A stretch of 64,000 bases of DNA from Oceanisphaera sp. IT1-181 (GTDB lineage Bacteria > Pseudomonadota > Gammaproteobacteria > Enterobacterales > Aeromonadaceae), in NCBI RefSeq assembly GCF_033807535.1, contig NZ_CP136856.1, forward strand, positions 1,607,001-1,671,000. Reading direction: 5' to 3'. Numbering within the stretch: the first letter of the stretch is position 1; each line of letters opens with the position of its first letter. The position numbers were made by a program, and so were the translations under genes. Below, piece after piece: positions 8,706 to 16,508 of the stretch. A model generated the notes under the pieces. The model saw nothing but the letters and a program-made list of their open reading frames with translations. It was not told the origin of the DNA and made no database searches.

Positions 8706-9497
8706 TTGCTGGTTGACTCACATTGCCACTTAGACAGACTCGAGTACGGAAAAAAACATGCAGATATGGCCGAGGTGATTGCCAAGGCCGCACGGCGCGG
8801 CGTGGATCATATGTTGTGTATCGGGGTAAGCTTGAGCAGCTTTCCCGATATGCTCGCGGCCATTAAACCCTTCCCCCAGGTGTTTGCTTCCTGCGGCGTG
8901 CACCCGCTGCATCAAGACGACGAAGCCAACGATCCTGAATTACTGCTGAAGCTGGCTTCTGATCCGGCGGTAGTGGCGATAGGCGAAACGGGCTTAGATT
9001 ATTTTTATGCGCCTGAATCCGCCGAGCTGCAGCGCCGTTCCTTTGAACAGCACGTGGCCGTGGCGGTGGCGGTTAATAAGCCCTTGATCATTCATACGCG
9101 TAGCGCACAAGAAGACACGCTGCAAATATTACGTGATGGCGGCGCCGAAAAAGTAGGTGGCGTGCTGCATTGCTTTACCGAATCACTGGAGATGGCAGAA
9201 GCGGCCATTGAGCTGGGCTTTTATATCTCAATATCCGGCATCGTCACTTTTAACAGTGCCGCTGCTTTGCGCGAGGTGGTGAAAGCCTTGCCATTAAATC
9301 GACTGTTAGTTGAAACTGACTCACCTTGGCTGGCACCGGTACCATTTCGCGGCGAAGAAAATGAGCCAGCTTACACCCGCACCGTAGCGGAATTTATTGC
9401 CAAGCTTAAAAATATTTCACCGGAAGAAGTGGCGGCACAAACCACGGCTAACTTTTTTGAACTCTTTAAATTAGCGAAACCTATGAATGTAAAGTGA
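8706..9497 (+). CDS. TatD-family metal-dependent DNase (YcfH-type)
   Basis: TIM-barrel hydrolase of the TatD family. Metal ligands are visible in DSHCHLD near the start, GETGLDYFY, IHTRSA, VLHCFTE and ETDSPWLAP. The order matches E. coli YcfH, which also follows holB. I chose TTG 8706 (263 aa) because AAGGAG stands 7 bases before it and the product begins LLVDSHCHLD like YcfH. An upstream in-frame start at 8595 would read through the CTCAC repeats and overlap holB. The exact cellular substrate is not settled for this branch. Confidence 0.92.
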   Translation: MLVDSHCHLDRLEYGKKHADMAEVIAKAARRGVDHMLCIGVSLSSFPDMLAAIKPFPQVFASCGVHPLHQDDEANDPELLLKLASDPAVVAIGETGLDYFYAPESAELQRRSFEQHVAVAVAVNKPLIIHTRSAQEDTLQILRDGGAEKVGGVLHCFTESLEMAEAAIELGFYISISGIVTFNSAAALREVVKALPLNRLLVETDSPWLAPVPFRGEENEPAYTRTVAEFIAKLKNISPEEVAAQTTANFFELFKLAKPMNVK

Positions 9498-9522
9498 GGC
9501 GTAAATCGTGAGGGGTGAGGTG
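9494..9522. repeat. GTGAGG-rich short repeat after tatD
   Basis: Contains GTGAGGCGTAAATCGTGAGG and a further GTGAGG. It is the reverse-complement counterpart of the CTCAC tract before tatD, so tatD is bracketed by related inverted sequences. Confidence 0.35.
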
Positions 9523-9644
9523 TTAAACACAAGAGTTAAACACAGGCGCTGAACAAGAATACTTATCCCCATTTACCGCGCCTTTGTTGTAAGTAGGCTT
9601 TATAAATAAGCTGTTTCATTTGTGTCTTTATCAGGAGGTGCGCC

Positions 9645-10058
9645 TTGCTTGCATGGCATGCGTGGCTAATTGCCGCCTTATTACTGTTATTATTGGAATT
9701 GCTGAGCTTAGGCTTCTTTGCATTGGCGCTGGGGTTAGCGGCATTGGTGGCCATGAGTGCCGCGCTGTTAGGGCAGGGAGTCACAGTGCAATTGTTTGTG
9801 TTTGCCTTAGCAGCGGGCCTGTTGGCACCGGGCTTAAAGTGGCTGTTTCGCCGGTATGCGCCTTCACGGCGTACCAGCTTCTTAGCAGGCGAAGGTCAAC
9901 GGCAAGAAGGTGAGATTACCCAGCTTGAGACGGGAGAGTATCGGCTGCGGTTTGAAGGTGACTTATTTATGGTACGCAGTGCCTCAAACGCACCGTTAAT
10001 AGTGGGTGCACGAGTAAAAATTTGTCGCTTTGATGGCATTACTGCCATTATCGATTAG
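9645..10058 (+). CDS. NfeD-like membrane protein (YbbK-type)
   Basis: A 137-residue protein with a long hydrophobic N-terminal half (about residues 7-66, probably two to three membrane segments) and a C-terminal OB-fold-like domain (GEGQRQEGEITQLETGEY...). This is the short NfeD1b/YbbK layout, usually paired with an SPFH protein, here QmcA next door. Start is TTG at 9645 preceded by a strong AGGAGGTG. It probably works with QmcA in membrane organisation or quality control. Confidence 0.88.
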   Translation: MLAWHAWLIAALLLLLLELLSLGFFALALGLAALVAMSAALLGQGVTVQLFVFALAAGLLAPGLKWLFRRYAPSRRTSFLAGEGQRQEGEITQLETGEYRLRFEGDLFMVRSASNAPLIVGARVKICRFDGITAIID

Positions 10059-10059
10059 T

Positions 10060-10104
10060 AAAAAGCTGATTAACAAAAAGCCGATTAATAAAAAGTTGAT
10101 TAAA
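10060..10104. repeat. three tandem 15-bp repeats
   Basis: Three imperfect copies of AAAAAGCTGATTAAC (10060, 10075, 10090) fill the gap between the NfeD-like gene and qmcA. The next gene's ribosome site (ATAAGGG) follows directly. Confidence 0.7.
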
Positions 10105-10119
10105 AAATAAGGGAATAGC

Positions 10120-11085
10120 ATGGGGTTTGAACCAACATTTATCGTGGCACTGGTGTTTGCGGTGCTTATTTTAGTATTTGTGATCAAGGGATTGATGATA
10201 ATACAGCAGTCAGAAGCGGTGGTGATTGAACGCTTAGGCAGTTACAACAAAACCTTAGGCCCAGGTGTGAACTGGGTGATCCCCTTTATTGACCAACCGC
10301 GCTCCATAAAAGTGCGCCGTTATCGTGCGATTGGCGGCGAAAATGTAGCCATGGTGACCGAAGAAGTCCGTATCGATCGCCGCGAAACTGTGCTCGATTT
10401 TCCCGGGCAGTCGGTGGTGACCGCAGATAACGTTAGTGTGAACGTCAATGGAGCCTTATATTTTCAGGTGATTGACCCGGAGCGCGCCGTTTATCAAACC
10501 GAGAACTTGATCCAAGCCATCGAGATTTTAGCAAAAACATCCTTGCGTTCAGAAATGGGCAAGATGGAGCTGGATAAATTATTTGAATCCCGCCAAGAAA
10601 TTAACGACAAACTGCAATTAGTCATGGACGAAGCGGGCAACAAGTGGGGCGTTAAAGTCACCCGTGTTGAAATTCAAGATATCATCATCCCCGCAGAAGT
10701 CGAAGATGCCATGCGTAAACAAATGGCGGCCGAACGTGAGCGTCGTGCGCTGGTATTGCGCGCCAGTGGCGAGCGCGAAGCCGCCATTGCGAAAGCGGAA
10801 GGCGAAAAACGCTCCAGTATCTTGGTCGCAGAAGGCAGTAAAGAAGCGGCCATTCTAATGGCAGAAGGTCAGCGTAAGGCCATCGATGAAGTATTGTCAG
10901 CCGGCGATTCAAGGCTAGATCCGCAACTGATGGTTGGTTATTTACTCGGCCTTGAGTATTTGAAAACCTTGCCGGAAATTGGCAAGAAAGGCGATCGCAT
11001 CTTCTTACCATTTGAAGCCAGCAGTGTACTGGGCGCGGTAGGCAGCATAGAAGCGCTGCTTAATCCCCGTAAAGTAAACGGCTAA
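10120..11085 (+). CDS. qmcA: SPFH/Band 7 membrane protease-associated protein (QmcA)
   Basis: Stomatin-like inner-membrane protein. An N-terminal membrane segment (about residues 5-27) is followed by a Band 7 domain (IERLGSYNKTLGPGVN onward) and a coiled-coil helix rich in Arg, Glu and Ala (about 195-265, with AEGEKRSSILVAEGSK). The 321 aa length is near E. coli QmcA (305). In E. coli it forms complexes linked to FtsH and HflKC. It is cotranscribed with the NfeD-like gene and ends in a terminator. Confidence 0.93.
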   Translation: MGFEPTFIVALVFAVLILVFVIKGLMIIQQSEAVVIERLGSYNKTLGPGVNWVIPFIDQPRSIKVRRYRAIGGENVAMVTEEVRIDRRETVLDFPGQSVVTADNVSVNVNGALYFQVIDPERAVYQTENLIQAIEILAKTSLRSEMGKMELDKLFESRQEINDKLQLVMDEAGNKWGVKVTRVEIQDIIIPAEVEDAMRKQMAAERERRALVLRASGEREAAIAKAEGEKRSSILVAEGSKEAAILMAEGQRKAIDEVLSAGDSRLDPQLMVGYLLGLEYLKTLPEIGKKGDRIFLPFEASSVLGAVGSIEALLNPRKVNG

Positions 11086-11119
11086 CGTGTAGCGCAAACA
11101 GCGATCATTCGCTTATATA

Positions 11120-11154
11120 AAAGCCCAGTGCTGCTGACAGCACTGGGCTTTTTG
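11120..11154 (+). terminator. intrinsic terminator after qmcA
   Basis: The stem AAAGCCCAGTGCTG / CAGCACTGGGCTTT with loop CTGA is followed by a short T run, 34 bp after the qmcA stop. Confidence 0.85.
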
Positions 11155-11203
11155 CGTTGGAGGAGACAGTCTCTCACTCTTAGCTTTCATACCTTAACCA
11201 AGA

Positions 11204-11322
11204 TCCTGATGTTCATCAGGAAGACGGCCAAACCATAAACCACACACTGTCATACCGGGCTTGCCCCGGTATCTTGCCCTTAGGTTATAAAGTCACAACC
11301 GAGATCCTGATGTTCATCAGGA
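11204..11322. repeat. type D palindromes (TCCTGATGTTCATCAGGA) and a CCGGGG hairpin
   Basis: Two copies of the 18-bp palindrome TCCTGATGTTCATCAGGA (11204-11221, 11305-11322), each preceded by GA, flank a hairpin ATACCGGGCTTGCCCCGGTAT at 11252-11272. A third copy with one changed base is at 34243-34260. All lie in gaps between genes. Confidence 0.6.
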
Positions 11323-11337
11323 TGACAGCGCTAAGAA

Positions 11338-12531
11338 TCACGCCTCAGCCTGCGCCCTGCGCTCACACAAGACGAAATACGCGAGGGCGGCCAATAAGGT
11401 GCAGACACTCATGGTGATTAACATATATAAAGGCGAGGTGTCGGGCAGTAGCGCCACAAAACCGGCCACCAAGGCCGCTGAGCCAAAGCGTAAGGTGCCG
11501 GCCATGGACGAGGCGGTGCCTGCCAAGTTGGGTAAGCTGCTGAGCAAGCTGGCCATGCTGTTACTGCCGATGGTAGAGATCACTCCCACGTACAACATAA
11601 TGGGTGCCACTACCGACCATAAGCCCCAGCCCATTAACGGGCCTATGGGCAAGAGTAGGCCCGCCAATAACTGTAAGCCTAAGGCCAAGCGCAACATATT
11701 GCGTGAGCCTAAGCGGTGCACCCAACGGCCGTTAAAAATGGTAAACAGCATTAGGCTAATGACGTTTAAGCCAAATAAGTAGCCCACATGCTGCGGGGGT
11801 ATGCCATAAATCTCGATATAAATAAACGAAGCACCGGTTAAGAAGGCAAACATACCGGCAAAGGAAAAGGCGCCGCACAACATAAAGCCTAACGCCACTG
11901 GGGTAGTGAGCAGGCGCAGATAACTGCGTAATATCGAGCCTAAATGCAGCGGTTGGCGTCGTGCTTGGGGCAAGGTTTCGGGTAGGCGAAAACTGCACAA
12001 TAGGGCAATAATGGCGGTAAAGCCCGCTAACACCCAAAAAATAGAGCGCCAACCAAACCAGTGGGCCAAATGTCCACCCAGCATGGGGGCGATTAAAGGG
12101 GCGAGCGTCATCACTAGCGTGATATAGGACATGGTGCGGGCAAAGTCTTCACGATTAAATAAGTCGCGCACTAAGGCTTGCACTACCACTGCTGAAGCCG
12201 CGCCGGCAAAGCCTTGAGCGGCGCGCAGCCAAGTCAGGCTTTCTACGCTGGTGGCCATGGCACAGAGCATGGCGGCGATGGCGAACACGACCATGCCACC
12301 TAATAGCACGGGGCGGCGGCCTTTGGCATCGGACCAGGGGCCAAACAACAATTGACCCAAGGCAAAGCCACCGGTGTAGGCGGCGAGGGTGGCTTGCACG
12401 CGATGGGAGTTAGTGCCCAACGTTTCTGCGATAGCCGGCATGGCCGGCAGATACATGTCGATGGCGAGCGGGGTAAGGGCGGAAACGGCGCCGAGCAAGA
12501 TAATTAACGGTAACGATGCATTAGCAGACAT
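11338..12531 (-). CDS. Bcr/CflA-family MFS drug exporter
   Basis: Predicted 12-helix inner-membrane proton antiporter. The N-terminus (LPLIILLGAVSALTPLAIDMYLPAMP) and the motif GPWSDAKGRRPVLLGG between helices 2 and 3 are typical of the Bcr/CflA subfamily, whose members export bicyclomycin, chloramphenicol or sulfonamides. ATG 12531 gives 397 aa, the family length, with GGAGGA about 13 bases upstream. An in-frame ATG at 12615 would add 28 residues but lies inside a terminator hairpin. Its own substrate cannot be told from sequence. Confidence 0.9.
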   Translation of the reverse strand: MSANASLPLIILLGAVSALTPLAIDMYLPAMPAIAETLGTNSHRVQATLAAYTGGFALGQLLFGPWSDAKGRRPVLLGGMVVFAIAAMLCAMATSVESLTWLRAAQGFAGAASAVVVQALVRDLFNREDFARTMSYITLVMTLAPLIAPMLGGHLAHWFGWRSIFWVLAGFTAIIALLCSFRLPETLPQARRQPLHLGSILRSYLRLLTTPVALGFMLCGAFSFAGMFAFLTGASFIYIEIYGIPPQHVGYLFGLNVISLMLFTIFNGRWVHRLGSRNMLRLALGLQLLAGLLLPIGPLMGWGLWSVVAPIMLYVGVISTIGSNSMASLLSSLPNLAGTASSMAGTLRFGSAALVAGFVALLPDTSPLYMLITMSVCTLLAALAYFVLCERRAQAEA

Positions 12532-12590
12532 ACGTCGCGCAGTCCTCCAAGCAAACAAGCGCTCCCTGCGGTTGTCGACAAAAATAAAGC

Positions 12591-12683
12591 AAAAAAAGCC
12601 AGGTACGAAATCCATGTACCTGGCCTAGGGGAATGGCTCATCTATTGAGCCGTGCGCTAGTGCGACGCCACAATTGCGGCGTC
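12591..12683 (-). promoter_or_regulatory. structured leader with terminator hairpin (attenuator or small RNA)
   Basis: On the minus strand, upstream of the exporter gene, three hairpins follow each other: GACGCC/GGCGTC (12683-12664), GGCTCA/TGAGCC (12651-12635) and GCCAGGTAC/GTACCTGGC (12624-12598). The last runs straight into seven T residues (12597-12591), a textbook intrinsic terminator. No gene on this strand lies upstream. The structure is therefore either a 5' leader that attenuates the exporter gene or a separate small RNA. Confidence 0.6.
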
Positions 12684-12743
12684 ACCCTTCAAACTATCGA
12701 CCACAATAGCGAAGCTTGCCAGTCCCGAATGTAAAAACAGCCC

Positions 12744-12749
12744 AGTATA
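12744..12749 (-). promoter_or_regulatory. candidate -10 box for the exporter leader RNA
   Basis: TATACT on the minus strand, about 60 bp before the first leader hairpin; transcription would start near 12737. The -35 region is poorly matched, so this is tentative. Confidence 0.3.
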
Positions 12750-12861
12750 AGCTTAAGCGGGCCGCAAAGTCATAACCCGGTGCCAATATAAACATAAAAA
12801 TGGACTCAATCATTTACCTTGGTTAATACGCGAGGCTTGCAACTGAGAGTACATAATATTA

Positions 12862-12877
12862 CTGTATGCCCATACAG
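12862..12877 (+). promoter_or_regulatory. LexA (SOS) box of yebG
   Basis: CTGTATGCCCATACAG fits the LexA consensus CTGT-N8-ACAG, preceded by TA. It ends 14 bp before the yebG ATG. E. coli yebG is a known SOS gene. Confidence 0.88.
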
Positions 12878-12891
12878 ATAAGGAGTCAGTT

Positions 12892-13230
12892 ATGGCAGTG
12901 ACAATACAGTATCTCGTGGTTAGAAACGGAATCGAAAAAATGACGTTTACCAATAAAAAAGAAGCCGATGCCTACGATCGTCTACTCGACTTGGCAGAAC
13001 ACTTAGATGAAGTGCTTGAGCGCGCACCGATCTCATTAAATGAAACCGATCGCGAAGCCCTGGCGTTATTCTTGGCCGAAAACCAAGACCTGCTCAGTGG
13101 CCCGAAAAAGCAGCCCGCCAAAAAGGGCGCTAAGCCCGTCAGTAAAACCGCAGACGATACAGATCTTAACATTGACGACGAACAGGACGTTAACGCTAGC
13201 TCAGACGACCAAATTCACGCAGTAGCGTAG
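12892..13230 (+). CDS. yebG: YebG-family SOS-induced protein
   Basis: Small cytoplasmic protein of unknown biochemical role induced by DNA damage in E. coli. The N-terminal 70 residues match YebG: MAV..QYLVVRNGIEKMTFTNKKEADAYDRLLDLAE pattern, then an acidic and Lys-rich tail. 112 aa compares with 96 in E. coli; the extra length is the tail. AAGGAG precedes the ATG, and a LexA box covers the promoter. Confidence 0.93.
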   Translation: MAVTIQYLVVRNGIEKMTFTNKKEADAYDRLLDLAEHLDEVLERAPISLNETDREALALFLAENQDLLSGPKKQPAKKGAKPVSKTADDTDLNIDDEQDVNASSDDQIHAVA

Positions 13231-13399
13231 CAACAGCGCCTTACGCTGTACGCCGTCCGTTAAAAACAGACCGCCGGACAATGTGAGTAGGAATGAGGGG
13301 GGTGAGTAAAGCTAAGCTCCCTTTCTCCTTCCCACCTCTCATTCTTAAATGTCTTTGGCGGATAGCGTAAAGCGGTCGACGTAAAGCGCTATCCTCGAA

Positions 13400-15250
13400 T
13401 CAATTATACAAAGTCCGATACAAGCCTTCTTGCGCCAGTAATTCATGGTGGGTGCCAGACTGGCTGATTTTCCCGTCTTCAAATACTAATACTCGATCCG
13501 CTTGGCGTACCGAGCTTAAACGGTGGGCGACAATCAAGGTAGTGCGTCCGCGCAAGAAGTCTTCCAGTGCCGCATGCAGCTTGTTTTCGGTGTCCGTATC
13601 CAGTGCTGAAGTGGCTTCATCTAAGATAACGATGGCAGGATTTTTCAACACCATGCGTGCTATGGCTAAGCGCTGCTGCTGACCACCAGAGAGTTTCATA
13701 CCGCGCCGGCCCACTTGGGTGTCGAGCCCCTCGGTCATCTCGGACACCACCTCAAATAATTGCGCCACTTTTAGTGCCTGCCACAAGGCCGCATCCTTAT
13801 GTTCATCGCCTAAGCACAAGTTGGCGCGTACAGTATCGTTAAACAGCACCGGTTGTTGTAGCACGGTGGCAATGTGCTCGCGAATAGTGGGAAAGCCAAT
13901 TTGCTGGCTGCTTACGCCACCAAAGCGGATCTCTCCCGTATCTGCCGGATACAAGCCTAATAACAATTGAATAAAAGTCGACTTACCGCCGCCACTGGCC
14001 CCCACTAATGCCACTTTTTCGCCGGCGTTAATGTGCAGATTCACTTCATCCAGTACCTTACGCTCACCGTTATAAGAAAAGCTTAAGTCCTGCACGCTAA
14101 TGGGCAGGGTAGTGACGCCCAGAAATGGATTCGCAGGTGATTGCCCCTGTTCTGATGCATTGGGTTGTGCACAAGCTGCAGCAAGGGGGGCCAGTTCGCT
14201 GTCAGTGTCGGTATCTGTGCCTAAGGCCAGCATATTATTGATGCGCTTGAGGGCGGCACTGGCGGCATAAAACGAATACTGCATATTCAGTAAGTCTTGT
14301 ACTGGGCCCATCATAAACCACAGGTAACTGAACACGGCAAAAATCTGGCCCACGGTAAGGTCGGTATATAACACCATGATCATACCCGCGGCGCGAAACA
14401 GCTCTACCCCAGATAAAAATAACAAAAAGCTGGCGCGACTGGCGGCTTCGCTTTTCCAAGCGTAATCGATGGCGGTATCGCGCACGCCGCGGGCGCGGTC
14501 AATCACCCGTAATAAGTAATGACGCTCACGGTTGGCGGCACGAATTTCATGAATGCCGTCTAGGGTTTCGACCAAGGCTTGCTGAAACAGCTCGAAAGCG
14601 GTGTTTTCATTACGCTTTAAATGTTTAACCTTGGCGCCAAGGCGGCTAGAAAAATACACCACTATGGGGTTAAGCAATAAAATAAATATCGCCAACTGCC
14701 AGCTCAGTAACAGCAATACCACGGCAGTACCAATCACGCTGAGCAAGCTGATCAGCAAACGACTTAAGGTTTCACCTAAGAATTTATCGAGGGTTTCTAC
14801 GTCCGTCACAAAGTGAGAGCTAATACTGCCAGCACCTACCGACTCAAACGCGCGCAAGGGTGTGCGCATTAACTGCTTGGCTAATAGAGAACGAATTTGA
14901 AAGGTGAGGTGCTTGGCAACCCGCGCAAATTGCCGACCCTGAATAATATTAAACACCAAAGAAAAACTACGCAGCAATAAGGTGATGACTAAGATGGCTA
15001 AAATAAAGCCCACCCCGGTTTGCCAATCGCTGGGGAGTATAAAGCTTAAGCCTTCGAGTAAACGACCGGGTTGGTCGAGCAAGACTTCATCAACCAATAA
15101 CGGCATTAGCAACGGCACGGGCACGGCTAATAGGGTGCCGCATAAGGCAAAAATATGCGCATAAACCAGCGCAGACTTGCGTTTTCGCATCATGTTGACA
15201 ATATCTGACCACTGTAAAAACGGCGTCAGGAATTTTTTTTTATCCATCAA
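13400..15250 (-). CDS. ABC exporter, fused permease and ATPase
   Basis: Half-transporter of 616 aa in the MsbA/MdlB class. Six membrane helices occupy about residues 25-330. The nucleotide-binding domain follows, with Walker A GASGGGKST near 416, signature LSGGQQQRLAIA near 520, Walker B VILDEATSALD near 545 and the switch histidine in VAHRL. A low-complexity linker (about 345-385) joins the halves. It would work as a homodimer. Lipid and drug exporters share this layout, so the substrate is open. It stands alone on the minus strand, divergent from msrC. Confidence 0.9.
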   Translation of the reverse strand: MMDKKKFLTPFLQWSDIVNMMRKRKSALVYAHIFALCGTLLAVPVPLLMPLLVDEVLLDQPGRLLEGLSFILPSDWQTGVGFILAILVITLLLRSFSLVFNIIQGRQFARVAKHLTFQIRSLLAKQLMRTPLRAFESVGAGSISSHFVTDVETLDKFLGETLSRLLISLLSVIGTAVVLLLLSWQLAIFILLLNPIVVYFSSRLGAKVKHLKRNENTAFELFQQALVETLDGIHEIRAANRERHYLLRVIDRARGVRDTAIDYAWKSEAASRASFLLFLSGVELFRAAGMIMVLYTDLTVGQIFAVFSYLWFMMGPVQDLLNMQYSFYAASAALKRINNMLALGTDTDTDSELAPLAAACAQPNASEQGQSPANPFLGVTTLPISVQDLSFSYNGERKVLDEVNLHINAGEKVALVGASGGGKSTFIQLLLGLYPADTGEIRFGGVSSQQIGFPTIREHIATVLQQPVLFNDTVRANLCLGDEHKDAALWQALKVAQLFEVVSEMTEGLDTQVGRRGMKLSGGQQQRLAIARMVLKNPAIVILDEATSALDTDTENKLHAALEDFLRGRTTLIVAHRLSSVRQADRVLVFEDGKISQSGTHHELLAQEGLYRTLYN

Positions 15251-15327
15251 TCACCATCACTGGGTTTTCATTTGGAGAAAGGGCAGGTAAGTTAAGCAAA
15301 ATTTAACGGCTTTCACGTATACAAAAC

Positions 15328-15792
15328 ATGGCTATGTCTACAAAATCTGATTTTTATAAAAGTCTGACCGCGCAAGCCGTCGCCTTGTGCGAGGGCGAAC
15401 CCAATCGACTGGCGAAACTTGCCAACTTATCTGCCTTGCTGAATTTAGCACTCGATGACATTAATTGGGTGGGCTTTTATCTACGTGAGCAAGACAGCCT
15501 AGTACTTGGGCCGTTTCAAGGCAAGCCAGCCTGCATGCGTCTGCCCTTGGGCAAAGGCGTGTGCTCGGCGGCGGTGACCACAGGTGACATTCAGCGCGTG
15601 GCTAATGTACATGAATTTTCTGGTCATATCGCCTGCGACGGGGCCAGCAATTCGGAAATTGTGCTGCCATTAAGTGACGGCGAGCAAATTTGGGGGGTAT
15701 TGGACATTGACAGCCCCTCGTTTGATCGCTTTGATGAGCAAGATGAGGCCGGATTACGGCTTTGGCTAGCGGCAGTGATTCCCTTACTGTAA
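15328..15792 (+). CDS. msrC: free methionine-(R)-sulfoxide reductase (MsrC)
   Basis: GAF-domain enzyme that reduces free methionine-R-sulfoxide. The three family cysteines are present: Cys69 (KPACMRL), Cys79 (KGVCSAA) and Cys103 (HIACDGAS), and NWVGFYL and VLDIDSP are conserved. 154 aa is close to E. coli MsrC/YebR (165). In E. coli this gene also lies near proQ and prc. The start could be ATG 15328 or the ATG at 15334. Confidence 0.93.
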   Translation: MAMSTKSDFYKSLTAQAVALCEGEPNRLAKLANLSALLNLALDDINWVGFYLREQDSLVLGPFQGKPACMRLPLGKGVCSAAVTTGDIQRVANVHEFSGHIACDGASNSEIVLPLSDGEQIWGVLDIDSPSFDRFDEQDEAGLRLWLAAVIPLL

Positions 15793-15880
15793 CGTCGGGG
15801 TCGCTTTTGTCTGCGCGCTCTTTATAATATGCACAGTTTCAGTGGGCGGTGCGCCCTTAGGTCTTAAACCAAGGTATTTC

Positions 15881-16498
15881 ATGGAAAACTCGGAAAAATT
15901 GAAAAACAGTAAAGAAGTCATTGCTTACTTAGCAGAACGCTTCCCTCAGTGCTTTATCGCCGACGGCGAAGCCAAGCCTTTAAAAATAGGTATCTTTCAG
16001 GATTTAGCCGCTCAGTTAGGCGAAGATCCTAAGGTGTCCAAGACGTTATTGCGTACGGCGTTACGCCAGTACACGTCTAGCTGGCGCTATCTGCATGGCT
16101 TAAAAGCGGGTCAAACCCGTGTTGGTTTAGATGGCGAGGCGTGCGGTGAGTTGACCGAAGAGCACGTTGAGCATGCCAAAGGCGCACTCAAAGAGAGCAA
16201 AGAAAAAGTTTTTGGTGCTCGTAAAGACAAGCCTGCCGCTAAAAAAGCCAAGCCAAAGGCCAAAGCGCAACCTAAGTCAGAATCTAAGGCTAAGCTTGAG
16301 TCTCAGCCTGCCGCACAGCCTCAGGCTAAGCAGCAGCCGGTTGATCCTGCGACCTTAAAAGTCGCACAAGATGTCAGAGTCTTACTGGGCTCGTCGCCAG
16401 TGGCCGCTACCGTTAAAGAGATTACGCGCGATGACGTGCAGGTTGAATTGAAAACTGGCTTGTCGTTACGCGTTAAATTTGAGCATCTTATTCTTTAA
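15881..16498 (+). CDS. proQ: RNA chaperone ProQ
   Basis: RNA-binding protein with a FinO-like domain (about residues 1-120; SKEVIAYLAERFPQCF and YTSSWRYLHGLKAG are diagnostic), a Lys/Ala/Pro-rich linker (about 108-150) and a C-terminal Tudor-like domain. E. coli ProQ binds many small RNAs and mRNA 3' ends and affects ProP. ATG 15881 gives 205 aa and begins MENSEKL like E. coli MENQPKL. It ends 10 bp before prc, so the two probably form an operon. Confidence 0.95.
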   Translation: MENSEKLKNSKEVIAYLAERFPQCFIADGEAKPLKIGIFQDLAAQLGEDPKVSKTLLRTALRQYTSSWRYLHGLKAGQTRVGLDGEACGELTEEHVEHAKGALKESKEKVFGARKDKPAAKKAKPKAKAQPKSESKAKLESQPAAQPQAKQQPVDPATLKVAQDVRVLLGSSPVAATVKEITRDDVQVELKTGLSLRVKFEHLIL

Positions 16499-16508
16499 GG
16501 AGTAGGGT

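Noticed and set aside
11399..11782. Plus-strand 127-codon frame antisense to the MFS exporter
   Set aside because: Fully antisense to conserved membrane helices, with typical shadow composition.
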